Shown one piece after another: positions 8,845-16,568 of a stretch of DNA of 64,000 bases. The notes beneath the pieces are model-generated. The model searched no databases. It saw nothing but the letters and a program-made list of their open reading frames with translations, and was not told the origin of the DNA. Origin of the DNA: WLND01 sp040398845 (GTDB lineage Bacteria > Actinomycetota > Actinomycetes > S36-B12); the NCBI GenBank assembly GCA_040398845.1, contig JBBATH010000010.1:62001-126000 (forward strand), in the 5' to 3' direction. The first letter of the stretch is position 1. Each line of letters starts with the position of its first letter. A program made the position numbers and the translations under genes.

Positions 8845-9852
8845 TCAGATTGCCCGGCGCGTCGCGAAGTGGCTGGCTCGCCAGATCTGGGCGGCGACCT
8901 CCTGGGGGTGGCGGATGATGTTGTCCCACGTCCACCTGACGACGATAAAACCAAGGGCTCGAATACGGTCCTCCCGGCGCTTTTCCAGAATGAGAACCTC
9001 ACCGGACTGGTACTTCATCAGGCCATCACACTCGCCGATCACCCCGAGTTCTGGCCATCCCATGTCGCCGTAGCCAATGAGGCCCCCGCGGTCGTAGAGC
9101 GGGTACTGAAGGCTCGGCTCGGGAAGTCCGGCCTTGGTGAGGCGCAGGCGCGAGATCGACTCAAGCGGAGACTGCGCGCCCGTCCGAACGAGGGGGAGCA
9201 TCGATCTCACGGTGCCGATTCCGAGGAGCCTGGGCCAGTCGTCGGCGATCGCTGCTAGTTGCTCGATCGCCTCAGGTCGCTTCCAGGCTGCTGCGTCAAG
9301 AACTGAAAGAGCCCAATCGCTTGAATAGGTGGCGGCTGCCGAGACTGCGGCGAGGTCGCGGGAGACAGTGGGAATGCCGCCGAGGGTGAGAACAATGTCG
9401 CCGGAGAGGTCATGTGTCTTGATCCGGACGCCTGGAAGCCCCTCGGTTGACGTCACTCTTCCGAGGAGGGCTCGCTGATCGGTGGCAATCCCGCGCACGA
9501 GGTGCAAGTCCGCTAACTGGTTCTGTGGGGCGGGAAGCCCGTGAATCGCGGCGGCTGTCCGTCCGAACGCGTAGGTCTCGAGCGGAAGGGCCACGATTGC
9601 AGCGGCGCATTGAAGGAGATGGCGATCCGTCGGCTCACCCTCCGAAGCTGCCCACACCTCGGCATCTGCGTACACCCCGTGACGTAAGCGAATCCACCAT
9701 TGCCGACCAACCATCGTGCGGACAATGCTCGGATCGACGCCGATGGACTCAAGTTGGCCCGGACGAAACACCCTTCCTTGCCCAGCGGCGAACGAGGTGA
9801 CTCGCTCGCGAAACATCTCAAACTCAGTGGTGGCGCGGTAATGACGTGTCAT
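8845..9852 (-). CDS. AbiEi-like HTH protein with C-terminal DUF559/Vsr-type domain
   Basis: 335 residues from ATG 9852 (an in-frame ATG at 9870 is less likely because the family begins close to the helix-turn-helix). The N-terminal 60 residues look like the winged helix of AbiEi-type type IV antitoxins (GRVFRPGQLESIGVDPSIVRTMV, then WWIRLRHGVYADAEVW). The middle resembles the antitoxin core (DRHLLQCAAAIVALPLETYAFGRTAAAIHGLP). The last 110 residues resemble DUF559/very-short-patch-repair-like nucleases: an acidic GECDGLMKYQ, then LILEKRREDRIRALGFIVVRWTWDNI. No AbiEii toxin partner is adjacent. Such stand-alone proteins are frequent in actinomycetes and uncharacterised. Hairpins at 8737 and 9943 flank it, suggesting a movable unit. 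Confidence 0.7.
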   Translation of the reverse strand: MTRHYRATTEFEMFRERVTSFAAGQGRVFRPGQLESIGVDPSIVRTMVGRQWWIRLRHGVYADAEVWAASEGEPTDRHLLQCAAAIVALPLETYAFGRTAAAIHGLPAPQNQLADLHLVRGIATDQRALLGRVTSTEGLPGVRIKTHDLSGDIVLTLGGIPTVSRDLAAVSAAATYSSDWALSVLDAAAWKRPEAIEQLAAIADDWPRLLGIGTVRSMLPLVRTGAQSPLESISRLRLTKAGLPEPSLQYPLYDRGGLIGYGDMGWPELGVIGECDGLMKYQSGEVLILEKRREDRIRALGFIVVRWTWDNIIRHPQEVAAQIWRASHFATRRAI

Positions 9853-9907
9853 CGGGCAACTCTCGGGCAAACCGGCCGATTCGCCAACTGGTTGTCCACA
9901 GGGTCAT

Positions 9908-9927
9908 ATTGCACAATTCCATGCAAT
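9908..9927. promoter_or_regulatory. Possible operator upstream of the AbiEi-like gene
   Basis: ATTGCA (9908-9913) and TGCAAT (9922-9927) form a 6-bp inverted repeat separated by 8 nt, in the region upstream of the leftward AbiEi-like start at 9852. AbiEi-type proteins often autoregulate through such repeats; the assignment is inference from position. Confidence 0.3.
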
Positions 9928-9942
9928 GTGAGCAGTATTCTC

Positions 9943-9971
9943 CCGTTTCTCCCATGTCGTGGGACAAACGG
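9943..9971. repeat. Hairpin 2, near copy of the post-gltA inverted repeat
   Basis: CCGTTTCTCCCA (9943-9954) and TGGGACAAACGG (9960-9971) form an 11-of-12 stem around a 5-nt loop. The right arm is identical to that of hairpin 1 at 8737-8765 and the left arm differs by one base. It lies between the AbiEi-like gene and dapD. Confidence 0.7.
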
Positions 9972-10000
9972 CGGGTTATCGGGTGGGTGGGGGGGGGAGG

Positions 10001-10963
10001 TTAGGTTGGAGCGTGGAGGGCTGCGTTGAGGCCGCCCCACGTTCCTGATCGGGCGACGACCTCGATGACTCCGGTTTGAGAGTTGCGTCGGAAGAGTAGG
10101 TCACTTGCCCCGGAGACCTCCTTGGCCTTCGCCACGGTGCCGTCCGGAAGGGTCACCTTTGATCCCGCGGTGACGTACAGGCCTGCTTCGACCACGCAGT
10201 TGTCACCGAGTGAGAGCCCCACCCCGGCATTGGCCCCGATGAGGCAGCCCTTGCCCACCGTGATGACCTCAGTTCCCCCGCCGGAGAGCGTGCCCATGAT
10301 GGAAGCGCCGCCGCCAACATCGGAACCGTCGCCGACAACGACCCCGGCAGAGATGCGACCCTCAACCATCGAGGCGCCAAGGGTGCCGGCGTTGAAATTC
10401 ACGAACCCTTCGTGCATCACCGTGGTTCCGGGCGCCAGATAGGCACCGAGTCGAACGCGATCAGCATCGGCAATGCGCACCCCGCCAGGAACGACGTAGT
10501 CGAGCATGCGGGGGAACCTGTCGACGCCGAACAGCGTGATGTGATGGCCGCGAGAGCGCGCACGAAGGCGAATGTCGGCGAGGTGATCGGTGGAAGCGGC
10601 CCCCAGACTGGTCCAGGCAACAATGGGGAGAAGTCCGAAGATGCCGTCGAGATTGATCGTGCGTGGCCGGACGAGGCGGTGCGAGAGCAGATGGAGGCGT
10701 AGGTAGGCATCGGCGCTGTCGGCGGGCGGGGCTGCAAGATCCTCGACGATTGTATGAACGGTGCGGACCTCCACACCTCGCAACTCGTCGTTTTGGATGC
10801 CTGACGTGATTCCGGAGACATCCGTGGCGCTGCTGCCGAGGCACGGTGCCGGATACCAGACATCGAGCATCACGTCACCGGCGAAGGTGGCAAGGCCGAG
10901 TCCGGCGGCGGGCCCAGTAACCGGGGCAAGAAGCGTGGATGGGAGGTCAGCGTGTTGGGTCAC
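10001..10963 (-). CDS. dapD: Tetrahydrodipicolinate N-succinyltransferase
   Basis: Acyl-CoA transferase of the lysine/DAP pathway, 320 residues, using succinyl-CoA to acylate tetrahydrodipicolinate upstream of DapC. The C-terminal half is a left-handed beta-helix with hexapeptide repeats (VVGDGSDVGGGASIMGTLSG, VGKGCLIGANAGVGLSLGDN), and the MHEGFVNFNAGT and NLDGIFGLLPIVAW segments are diagnostic of the actinobacterial DapD class. The GTG at 10963 (VTQHADLPSTLL) is preferred because TACGGT lies 13 nt upstream, giving a leaderless message; the frame is open to 10987 but that start would overlap the divergent dapE. The gene is divergent from dapE. Confidence 0.92.
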   Translation of the reverse strand: MTQHADLPSTLLAPVTGPAAGLGLATFAGDVMLDVWYPAPCLGSSATDVSGITSGIQNDELRGVEVRTVHTIVEDLAAPPADSADAYLRLHLLSHRLVRPRTINLDGIFGLLPIVAWTSLGAASTDHLADIRLRARSRGHHITLFGVDRFPRMLDYVVPGGVRIADADRVRLGAYLAPGTTVMHEGFVNFNAGTLGASMVEGRISAGVVVGDGSDVGGGASIMGTLSGGGTEVITVGKGCLIGANAGVGLSLGDNCVVEAGLYVTAGSKVTLPDGTVAKAKEVSGASDLLFRRNSQTGVIEVVARSGTWGGLNAALHAPT

Positions 10964-10969
10964 GGGGGC

Positions 10970-10976
10970 TACCGTA
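10970..10976. promoter_or_regulatory. Overlapping divergent -10 boxes of dapD and dapE
   Basis: The heptamer TACCGTA supplies TACCGT on the plus strand (10970-10975), 12 nt before the dapE GTG, and TACGGT on the minus strand (10976-10971), 13 nt before the dapD GTG. Only 18 bp separate the two start codons, so both transcripts would be leaderless and the promoters mutually exclusive. This is read from the sequence; transcription starts are inferred. Confidence 0.5.
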
Positions 10977-10981
10977 TCCGT

Positions 10982-12043
10982 GTGCAAGCACTCGACCTCT
11001 CGGCAGATGTCATCAGACTCACCGCGTCACTCATCGACGTGCCGAGTGAATCCCATCATGAGGAGCGCCTCGCAGACCTCGTCGAGCAGGCGCTCATCGG
11101 GTGCACGCACCTCACCGTCGAGCGGTCGGGCAACACGATCGTGGCGATGACGAATCTGGGCCGCCGCGAACGCGTGCTCATTGGTGGCCATCTTGACACG
11201 GTTCCTTCAGCAGGCAATCTCCCGCATTCACTCGATGGTGACCTGCTGTACGGTCTCGGGGCCTGCGACATGAAGGGTGGCGTCGCCGTCGCCCTGAAAC
11301 TGGCTCACGGGATGACCGCACCGACCCGCGACGTCACCTTTGTGTTCTACGAGGGCGAGGAGGTGGCTTCGGAGTTCAACGGCCTCCAGCATCTTGCGGA
11401 TCATCGTCCCGACCTACTCGAAGCCGATCTTGCGATTCTCATGGAGCCATCGGGGGCTGGGATCGAGGCCGGTTGCCAAGGCACAATTCGGATCGACGTG
11501 AGAGTTCCCGGCGTTCGCTCGCACAGTGCTCGCGCGTGGATGGGCGTGAATGCGGTGCATGATGCGGCGGAGGTGCTGAGCCGACTGAGTGCTTATGTGC
11601 CGGCGCGTCCTGTGGTCGATGGCCTTGAGTATCGCGAGGGACTCAATGCAGTGGGGATACGAGGGGGTATTGCCGGCAATGTCATTCCGGACGAGTGCAC
11701 CGTGACGGTCAACTATCGTTTCGCTCCCGACAAGAGCGTTGCTGAGGCGGTTGAGCAGGTGCGGTCGGTGTTCGAGGGGTACGAGGTAACTCTGGTGGAT
11801 GAGGCGCCAGCCGCTCGCCCCGGCTTGGATCGGCCGGCCGCCATGGACTTTGTCAAGGCTGTCGGGGTGGATCCTCAGCCAAAATTCGGCTGGACTGATG
11901 TCGCGAGGTTCGCGGCGCTCGGTGTGCCCGCGCTGAATTTCGGCCCGGGGGATCCGAGCCTTGCTCACGCGTCGAACGAGCATGTGCCCGTGGAGCAACT
12001 CCGGTCATGCCTCGCGCATCTTGAGGCTTGGCTCGCCCGTTAG
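10982..12043 (+). CDS. dapE: Succinyl-diaminopimelate desuccinylase
   Basis: M20-family zinc peptidase, 353 residues, hydrolysing N-succinyl-LL-DAP to LL-DAP. Metal-site motifs: GGHLDTVPSAGN (about 65-76), GACDMKGGVAVALKLA (about 88-103), the catalytic glutamates in YEGEEVASEFNGL, and near the end LNFGPGDPSLAHASNEHVP supplying the last zinc His. The middle dimerisation domain contains GIRGGIAGNVIPDECTVTVN. Start GTG at 10982 fits a leaderless transcript; there is no ribosome binding site. Together with dapC and dapD it completes the acyl part of the succinylase branch. Confidence 0.92.
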   Translation: MQALDLSADVIRLTASLIDVPSESHHEERLADLVEQALIGCTHLTVERSGNTIVAMTNLGRRERVLIGGHLDTVPSAGNLPHSLDGDLLYGLGACDMKGGVAVALKLAHGMTAPTRDVTFVFYEGEEVASEFNGLQHLADHRPDLLEADLAILMEPSGAGIEAGCQGTIRIDVRVPGVRSHSARAWMGVNAVHDAAEVLSRLSAYVPARPVVDGLEYREGLNAVGIRGGIAGNVIPDECTVTVNYRFAPDKSVAEAVEQVRSVFEGYEVTLVDEAPAARPGLDRPAAMDFVKAVGVDPQPKFGWTDVARFAALGVPALNFGPGDPSLAHASNEHVPVEQLRSCLAHLEAWLAR

Positions 12044-12078
12044 GAAAGGGGTGGTTTGGCTGGAGTTGGCGCGAAACC

Positions 12079-12870
12079 TCAGCCCCCGCTAGCCCAGGTC
12101 AGGAACGCCGAAAAGACAAAGCCTGCAGCGCCGAGGATTCCGGCCCAGCCCTTTACGTTGCGCACCGCGATGGGGATCATCTCGTTAATAACAACCACTA
12201 GGAGGGCGCCTGCTGCGATCGACTGGATGATCGCTTGGGTGGTGTCCGAGGCCCCAACAAGGAGGGTGTAGCCAATGGCAGAAAACACTCCGCCGATGAT
12301 GACGATAAACGAGAAGCGCAGCATGATCGACCCGACGGCGATACCTCCCGCGAGAAGTGCCGCCGCAATTCCGATCGCCTCCGGGATGGCGGCGATGAAG
12401 ATCGAACCGACCAAGGCGCCAGAGACACCGATCGAAGCCGTGTGGAGAGTAAGGCCCACTGCCACGGACTCCGGTACCCCGTCAATGACCATCCCAACGG
12501 TGAGGTTGCGCGCCTCTTTCTTGGTCGCCCCTTGTGCATCGCCCGCTGCTTCGGTGACGGATGTCAACCCGCCTTCCTCCAGCAATTCGTGGGGCTGCTC
12601 CTCTTCACCTCGGCGCTCAAGCAATTTGATGATCGTGAAATAGGCGCCGCACCCAATTGCGATGCCGAGTGCCGTGGGCACCTCTCCCGCCTCGTCGTAC
12701 GAGATGGAAACAAGATCGATGGATACGGCCGAGATCACTGCCCCAGCGCCGAACGCCATCAGCCCACCCACGATGGCGGGCTTCTTCAGTTGTGGAAATT
12801 TCCAAGCCAACAACGCGCCGAAAACGAGAGCGGACTGCGCGATGGCTCCAAAGAGCGCGGCTTCAAGCAT
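12079..12870 (-). CDS. ZIP-family metal transporter
   Basis: 263-residue membrane protein with about eight hydrophobic segments. The two metal-site helices characteristic of ZIP transporters are visible: MVIDGVPESVAVGLTLH (about 128-144) and FIAAIPEAIGIAAALL (about 158-173). The loop between helices three and four is long and acidic (ERRGEEEQPHELLEEGG), whereas many ZIPs carry histidines there; this one has a single His. ZIP proteins move Zn, Fe or Mn into the cytoplasm. Metal specificity cannot be read from sequence. It stands alone and converges on dapE. Confidence 0.82.
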   Translation of the reverse strand: MLEAALFGAIAQSALVFGALLAWKFPQLKKPAIVGGLMAFGAGAVISAVSIDLVSISYDEAGEVPTALGIAIGCGAYFTIIKLLERRGEEEQPHELLEEGGLTSVTEAAGDAQGATKKEARNLTVGMVIDGVPESVAVGLTLHTASIGVSGALVGSIFIAAIPEAIGIAAALLAGGIAVGSIMLRFSFIVIIGGVFSAIGYTLLVGASDTTQAIIQSIAAGALLVVVINEMIPIAVRNVKGWAGILGAAGFVFSAFLTWASGG

Positions 12871-12910
12871 GGCGCAAACCTACACGCGGTGGTGTCGCAG
12901 CTGCGTGTTA

Positions 12911-12960
12911 CACGACCAAGCCAGGGTGCCCCTCCTCGGGGTAGCCCTGGCTTGGTCGTG
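12911..12960. terminator. Strong bidirectional hairpin between ZIP and YceI genes
   Basis: CACGACCAAGCCAGGG (12911-12926) pairs with CCCTGGCTTGGTCGTG (12945-12960), a perfect 16-bp stem with an inner GCCCC/GGGG helix. It lies just after the YceI stop (leftward gene ending at 12973) and upstream of the ZIP start. Actinobacterial terminators often lack T-runs, as here. Confidence 0.7.
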
Positions 12961-12972
12961 CAGGAAAGCGAA

Positions 12973-13539
12973 CTACTGCTTGACGGCCTCGACATCGAGG
13001 ACGAGCTTCACGGTGTCGCTGACGAGCACGCCACCGGTCTCGAGTGCGGTGTTCCAGGTAAGGCCGAACGATTCGCGGCTAATCTCGGCGGTACCTTCGA
13101 ATCCGATCCGGTTGCCACCCCACGGGTCAGTGCTCGTGCCAGTGAGCTCGAATTCGACGGGGACACTCTGGGTGACGCCATGGATGGTGAGATCGCCGGT
13201 CACTGTGAACGTGCTTCCCTGCTGGACGGCGCCCGTTGAGGTGAAGGTGAGGGTCGGGAAGTTTTCGACATCGAGGAAGTCGGCTGACTTCACGTGGTTA
13301 TCGCGGTTCGCGTTCTCGGTGGTGAAGGTCCCTGACTGAATCGTGATGCTGGCACTCGAGGCGCCGACATTGGCGCTGTCAATGACGAAGGTGCCCTCGA
13401 ACTCCGTGAAGCGTCCACGAACCTTGGCGATCATGGCGTGGCGGATGCTGAAGCCGATGGTGGTGTGGGTGGAGTCAATTGCCCAGGTGCCGGTCGTGGC
13501 TGCCAGGTCGGTGCTGCTTGCGGTATCACTCATGGTCAC
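12973..13539 (-). CDS. YceI-family lipid-binding-like protein
   Basis: 188 residues, a full-length YceI-like beta-barrel (lipocalin-like) of the polyisoprenoid-binding family. Recognisable: TWAIDSTHTTIGFSIRHAMI (about 17-36), then VRGRFTEFEGTFVID, the SADFLDVENFPTLTF strand (about 84-98), GDLTIHGVTQSVPVEFEL and SRESFGLTWN. No signal peptide is present, as in many actinobacterial cytosolic YceI homologues. Physiological role is uncertain. The sequence GAGTGACC precedes the ATG; a strong hairpin terminates it. Confidence 0.88.
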   Translation of the reverse strand: MTMSDTASSTDLAATTGTWAIDSTHTTIGFSIRHAMIAKVRGRFTEFEGTFVIDSANVGASSASITIQSGTFTTENANRDNHVKSADFLDVENFPTLTFTSTGAVQQGSTFTVTGDLTIHGVTQSVPVEFELTGTSTDPWGGNRIGFEGTAEISRESFGLTWNTALETGGVLVSDTVKLVLDVEAVKQ

Positions 13540-13630
13540 TCCTCGATAGTTGAAAATTCAAACGGTTTGTTGAACTTACAACCATGGAGACACTGTCGTC
13601 AAACTCCGAGAGCACTGCGATCATTGCCCC

Positions 13631-13858
13631 ATGACAATTCTCTTCGTTCTCCTTGCGATGGCCGCAATCGCTTCAGTCGGGCTGGCGGCAGCGGGCCGAC
13701 TCGGAGCCCTGCCAGAAGCGGAGCCGGATCTCAGGCCGGAGGGCTCGGCCGGCAATCCAACGTTTGATGTCGTGTTGCGCGGATATCGAATGGACGAGGT
13801 CGACGCCGTGATCGAGGACCTCCAGCGCCAGTTGGGTGAGCGGCCGGATCAGCCATGA
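13631..13858 (+). CDS. Small DivIVA-domain protein
   Basis: 75 residues. An N-terminal hydrophobic segment (TILFVLLAMAAIASVGLAAA) is followed by a short linker and a FDVVLRGYRMDEVDAVIEDL segment that matches the N-terminal lipid-binding DivIVA motif (FxxVxRGYxxxEVDxFL). Proteins of this short type are common in actinomycetes, often encoded beside an O-methyltransferase or DUF3117 gene. Likely membrane-tethered; a division or polarity role is inference from the domain. Confidence 0.75.
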   Translation: MTILFVLLAMAAIASVGLAAAGRLGALPEAEPDLRPEGSAGNPTFDVVLRGYRMDEVDAVIEDLQRQLGERPDQP

Positions 13859-13967
13859 GGAGGCCTGAGGACTCGGCAGCGGGACGATACTGAACGATCC
13901 CTGCCCCGCCCTCTTGCAGGCGCCTGCGGCCCGAGATAATAGGCACAACGCAAGGAAAGGGGAGGCA

Positions 13968-14135
13968 ATGGCCGCGATGAAGCCGCGAACAGGTGATGGC
14001 CCAATGGAGGTCACCAAGGAAGGACGTGGCTATGTCATGCGCGTACCGCTTGAGGGGGGCGGACGACTTGTCGTCGAGCTGAACGGCGTTGAAGCCAAGG
14101 AGCTCGGCGAGCACCTTCTCGCTCACTTCTCCTAG
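13968..14135 (+). CDS. DUF3117 protein
   Basis: 55 residues, nearly identical in pattern to the universally short actinobacterial DUF3117 family: AAMKPRTGDGPMEVTKEGRG at the N-terminus, then MRVPLEGGGRLVVELNGVEAKELGEHL. ATG at 13968 follows GGAAAGGGGAGG. Function unknown. An intrinsic-type hairpin follows at 14148-14182. Confidence 0.88.
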   Translation: MAAMKPRTGDGPMEVTKEGRGYVMRVPLEGGGRLVVELNGVEAKELGEHLLAHFS

Positions 14136-14147
14136 ATTGACCGCTCG

Positions 14148-14182
14148 AAAAGGGGTGTCGGCCTGAGGTCGGCACCCCTTTT
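14148..14182. terminator. Intrinsic terminator between DUF3117 and O-methyltransferase genes
   Basis: AAAAGGGGTG (14148-14157) pairs with CACCCCTTTT (14173-14182), with further GTCGG/... pairing inside and flanking A- and T-tracts, so it can serve both converging genes. Confidence 0.75.
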
Positions 14183-14185
14183 GAA

Positions 14186-14866
14186 TCATGAGCGCATTGA
14201 TGCAACGAGCAGGCCTCGCCCTACCGTGAGGAGCGCAGGCATCCAGTGGTCCTCGTCGCGAAGCGCGCTGGCGACGTGTCGTAGGGCAGTCATGTCGGTG
14301 TCGTGGCGAAGCGGGTCTGCAATGCCGGAGTCAGAGAGCACCTGATCGAAGATCACCAGGCCACCGACCCGAAGGAGTCGACTCGCTTGGGTGAGGATGG
14401 CGGGGTATTCACCCTTGTCGCTGTCGGCGAAGACAATGTCGTAGGCGTGATCGCTGAGTCGCGGCAGCACTTCGAGTGCCCGACCGGTGATGAGGCGAGC
14501 GCGTACATGGTCGTAGCCGAGGGATGCAAAGGTGTCGCGGGCGGACCGTTGGTGCTCGGCCTCAAGATCGATGGACGTCAGGACGCCATCCGGGGTCATG
14601 CCGCGCAGGAGCGCAGCGCCTGACACTCCCGTACCCGTGCCGATCTCGACTACTGCGCCGGCGCCGGCGAGTGATGCAAAGAGCGTGAGGAGTGAGGCGG
14701 TCGCGTGGCTGACGGGCGTGAGGCCGACCTCACCGGCGAGGTCTCGGGCCTCCTGCAGCTGTTCACTATCGTCAGGCCAAGCCTCTGCGTAAGCCCAGGC
14801 AGCGGGGCTGACTGGCCCGATCGACCGGAAGTCCAGCCGGTCATTGCCGGTTGCGTAGTCAGACAT
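14186..14866 (-). CDS. O-methyltransferase (family 3, SAM-dependent)
   Basis: 226 residues with a class I SAM-binding fold: VVEIGTGTGVSGAALL (motif I, about 66-81), TSIDLEAEHQRSARDTF (motif II), YDIVFADSDKGEYP (about 136-149) and LLRVGGLVIFDQVL. This is the catechol/CCoA O-methyltransferase-like group that includes mycobacterial Rv1220c, whose substrate is unknown. Start ATG 14866 (MSDYATGN) is selected because GGAGGTCGAC precedes it. It is divergent from the HtrA-like gene, the same order as in mycobacteria (methyltransferase near sigE, htrA, tatB, mrp). Confidence 0.82.
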   Translation of the reverse strand: MSDYATGNDRLDFRSIGPVSPAAWAYAEAWPDDSEQLQEARDLAGEVGLTPVSHATASLLTLFASLAGAGAVVEIGTGTGVSGAALLRGMTPDGVLTSIDLEAEHQRSARDTFASLGYDHVRARLITGRALEVLPRLSDHAYDIVFADSDKGEYPAILTQASRLLRVGGLVIFDQVLSDSGIADPLRHDTDMTALRHVASALRDEDHWMPALLTVGRGLLVASMRS

Positions 14867-14932
14867 GTCGACCTCCGTCCTTCGTGGTGCGTCGATTTCC
14901 ATGTAACGTAGATGCAGCCTAGCCTGAGCGCT

Positions 14933-16144
14933 GTGAGCAACGAAGATTCCTATGCCATGCCGAGCGACGCACCAATCAATGCTGCGAGCGGGCCTGAGGT
15001 CCTCCCGCCGGTCCAACAACCGGCCCCGTCACCGCTCCCGAAGGTGTCGCCTGCTCGTCGTCAGGGCCTCGGTGCCTTCGCCGTCGTGCTCATCGCAGCC
15101 GTGACCGCGCTCATTGTCGGAGGGGTCGCAGGCGTTGGCGGTTACGTGCTTGGTCGGGAGGTCGATTCGGTCGCCTCGGGCGGACAATCCGAGGTGCAGG
15201 TACTCCCTCAGTCCAGCGCAGACTCACCAGTGCGCGCACCGGACTCGATCGCCGGGATCGTCACCTCGGTTCTGCCATCAGTGGTGTCGATCGTTGCCGA
15301 GGGGAATAGTGACTCGGGCAGCGGCTCCGGCTTCGTCCTTCGCTCCGACGGCTACATCCTCACGAACAACCACGTCGTGAGCCTCGTGAAGGACGGCGGC
15401 GACATCACTGTGGTGTTCAGCAACGGCGACGAGGTTGCGGGCAAGGTGGTCGGCACGAACGTTTCGTACGACCTTGCGGTCATCAAGGTGGATCGCAAGG
15501 GACTACCCGCCATCGCCCTCGGAAACTCGAAGGCCGCACGGGTGGGTGACGCTGTCATTGCCATCGGAGCACCGCTCGGACTCGAGGGCACCGTCACCTC
15601 AGGAATCGTGAGCGCCGTCGATCGCGTGGTGACGGCCGGTGGCACCGATGACCTCGCCTACATCAATGCGATCCAGACGGATGCCGCCATTAATCCCGGC
15701 AACTCGGGCGGACCGCTCCTCGACGCCGCAGGACGGGTCATCGGAATCAACTCGGCGATCGCGTCGCTGGCGACGAATGGGGAGCCGGGCAGTATCGGCC
15801 TGGGTTTCGCGATCCCAGTCAACTCGGCGAAGCGGATCGCGGAGGAGCTCATTGCGACCGGTGTGTCGAAGACGCCGGCCATCGGAGTGTCACTCGACAC
15901 GACCTACTCCGATCGAGGAGCGAAGGTGCGCGAGATCACCGCTGGCGGACCGGCGCAGAAGGCCGGCATCGAGGTCGGCGACGTCATCACGCGGATCGGA
16001 AAGCGGCTTATCAAGGACGCCACCGAACTCGTGGTGGCGGTGCGAAGCTACGCACCCGGTGAAGAGGTCGATGTCGAGTTCGAGCGCGACGGCAAGGGCA
16101 CGATCGTCAAGATAACCCTGGGAGCCCTTCCGAACAAGGGCTGA
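14933..16144 (+). CDS. HtrA/DegP-like serine protease
   Basis: About 403 residues: a proline-rich cytoplasmic N-terminus (about 1-40), one membrane helix (LGAFAVVLIAAVTALIVGGVA, about 45-70), a trypsin-like domain and one C-terminal PDZ domain (about 305-400). The catalytic triad is intact: His in ILTNNHVV, Asp in SYDLAVIKV, Ser in INPGNSGGPLL. Envelope quality-control protease of the membrane-anchored actinobacterial type. The GTG at 14933 is taken as start; an ATG at 14912 in frame is possible. The gene is followed after 48 nt by tatB, matching the mycobacterial htrA-tatB order. Confidence 0.88.
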   Translation: MSNEDSYAMPSDAPINAASGPEVLPPVQQPAPSPLPKVSPARRQGLGAFAVVLIAAVTALIVGGVAGVGGYVLGREVDSVASGGQSEVQVLPQSSADSPVRAPDSIAGIVTSVLPSVVSIVAEGNSDSGSGSGFVLRSDGYILTNNHVVSLVKDGGDITVVFSNGDEVAGKVVGTNVSYDLAVIKVDRKGLPAIALGNSKAARVGDAVIAIGAPLGLEGTVTSGIVSAVDRVVTAGGTDDLAYINAIQTDAAINPGNSGGPLLDAAGRVIGINSAIASLATNGEPGSIGLGFAIPVNSAKRIAEELIATGVSKTPAIGVSLDTTYSDRGAKVREITAGGPAQKAGIEVGDVITRIGKRLIKDATELVVAVRSYAPGEEVDVEFERDGKGTIVKITLGALPNKG

Positions 16145-16192
16145 CCTACCTGGCAGATGACGCGATACGACGGGGCGGCGTACGCTGACGAC

Positions 16193-16549
16193 GTGTTTGA
16201 CATCGGCATCGGCGAGATCATGATCCTTGCCGTTCTGGGCCTGCTTGTATTCGGTCCGGAACGGTTGCCGAAGGCGGCCGCGGATGCGGTACGCATGCTG
16301 AAACAGGTTCGGGGTATGGCGGCCAACGCCCGGCAGGATCTTGCTGACTCTGCGGGGATCGACATGAGCGACACCGTCGAAGCCGTTCGCAGCCTCGGTG
16401 ACCTGCACCCACGCAAACTCGCCTCAGGGCTTTTCTCCGATGAAGCGGATGCGCCTGCAGGCCAGCCAGCGAAAGCGTCACCGGGAGGCGCTACATCTGG
16501 GACTGCAGCCCCGCCCCCTCGGCCGGCGTTCGACCCGGACGCGACCTGA
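16193..16549 (+). CDS. tatB: Sec-independent translocase protein TatB
   Basis: 118 residues. N-terminal membrane helix with the Tat signature (GEIMILAVLGLLVFGPERLP, about 7-26), an amphipathic helix (KAAADAVRMLKQVRGMAANARQDL) and an unstructured Pro/Ala-rich tail. TatB pairs with TatC to receive twin-arginine substrates. The glutamate before the helix and long amphipathic region favour TatB over TatA. GTG start 16193 lies 12 nt after TACGCT and has no ribosome binding site. tatA and tatC are not in the window. Confidence 0.87.
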   Translation: MFDIGIGEIMILAVLGLLVFGPERLPKAAADAVRMLKQVRGMAANARQDLADSAGIDMSDTVEAVRSLGDLHPRKLASGLFSDEADAPAGQPAKASPGGATSGTAAPPPRPAFDPDAT

Positions 16550-16568
16550 TCTGCGAATCGCGCGTAAG

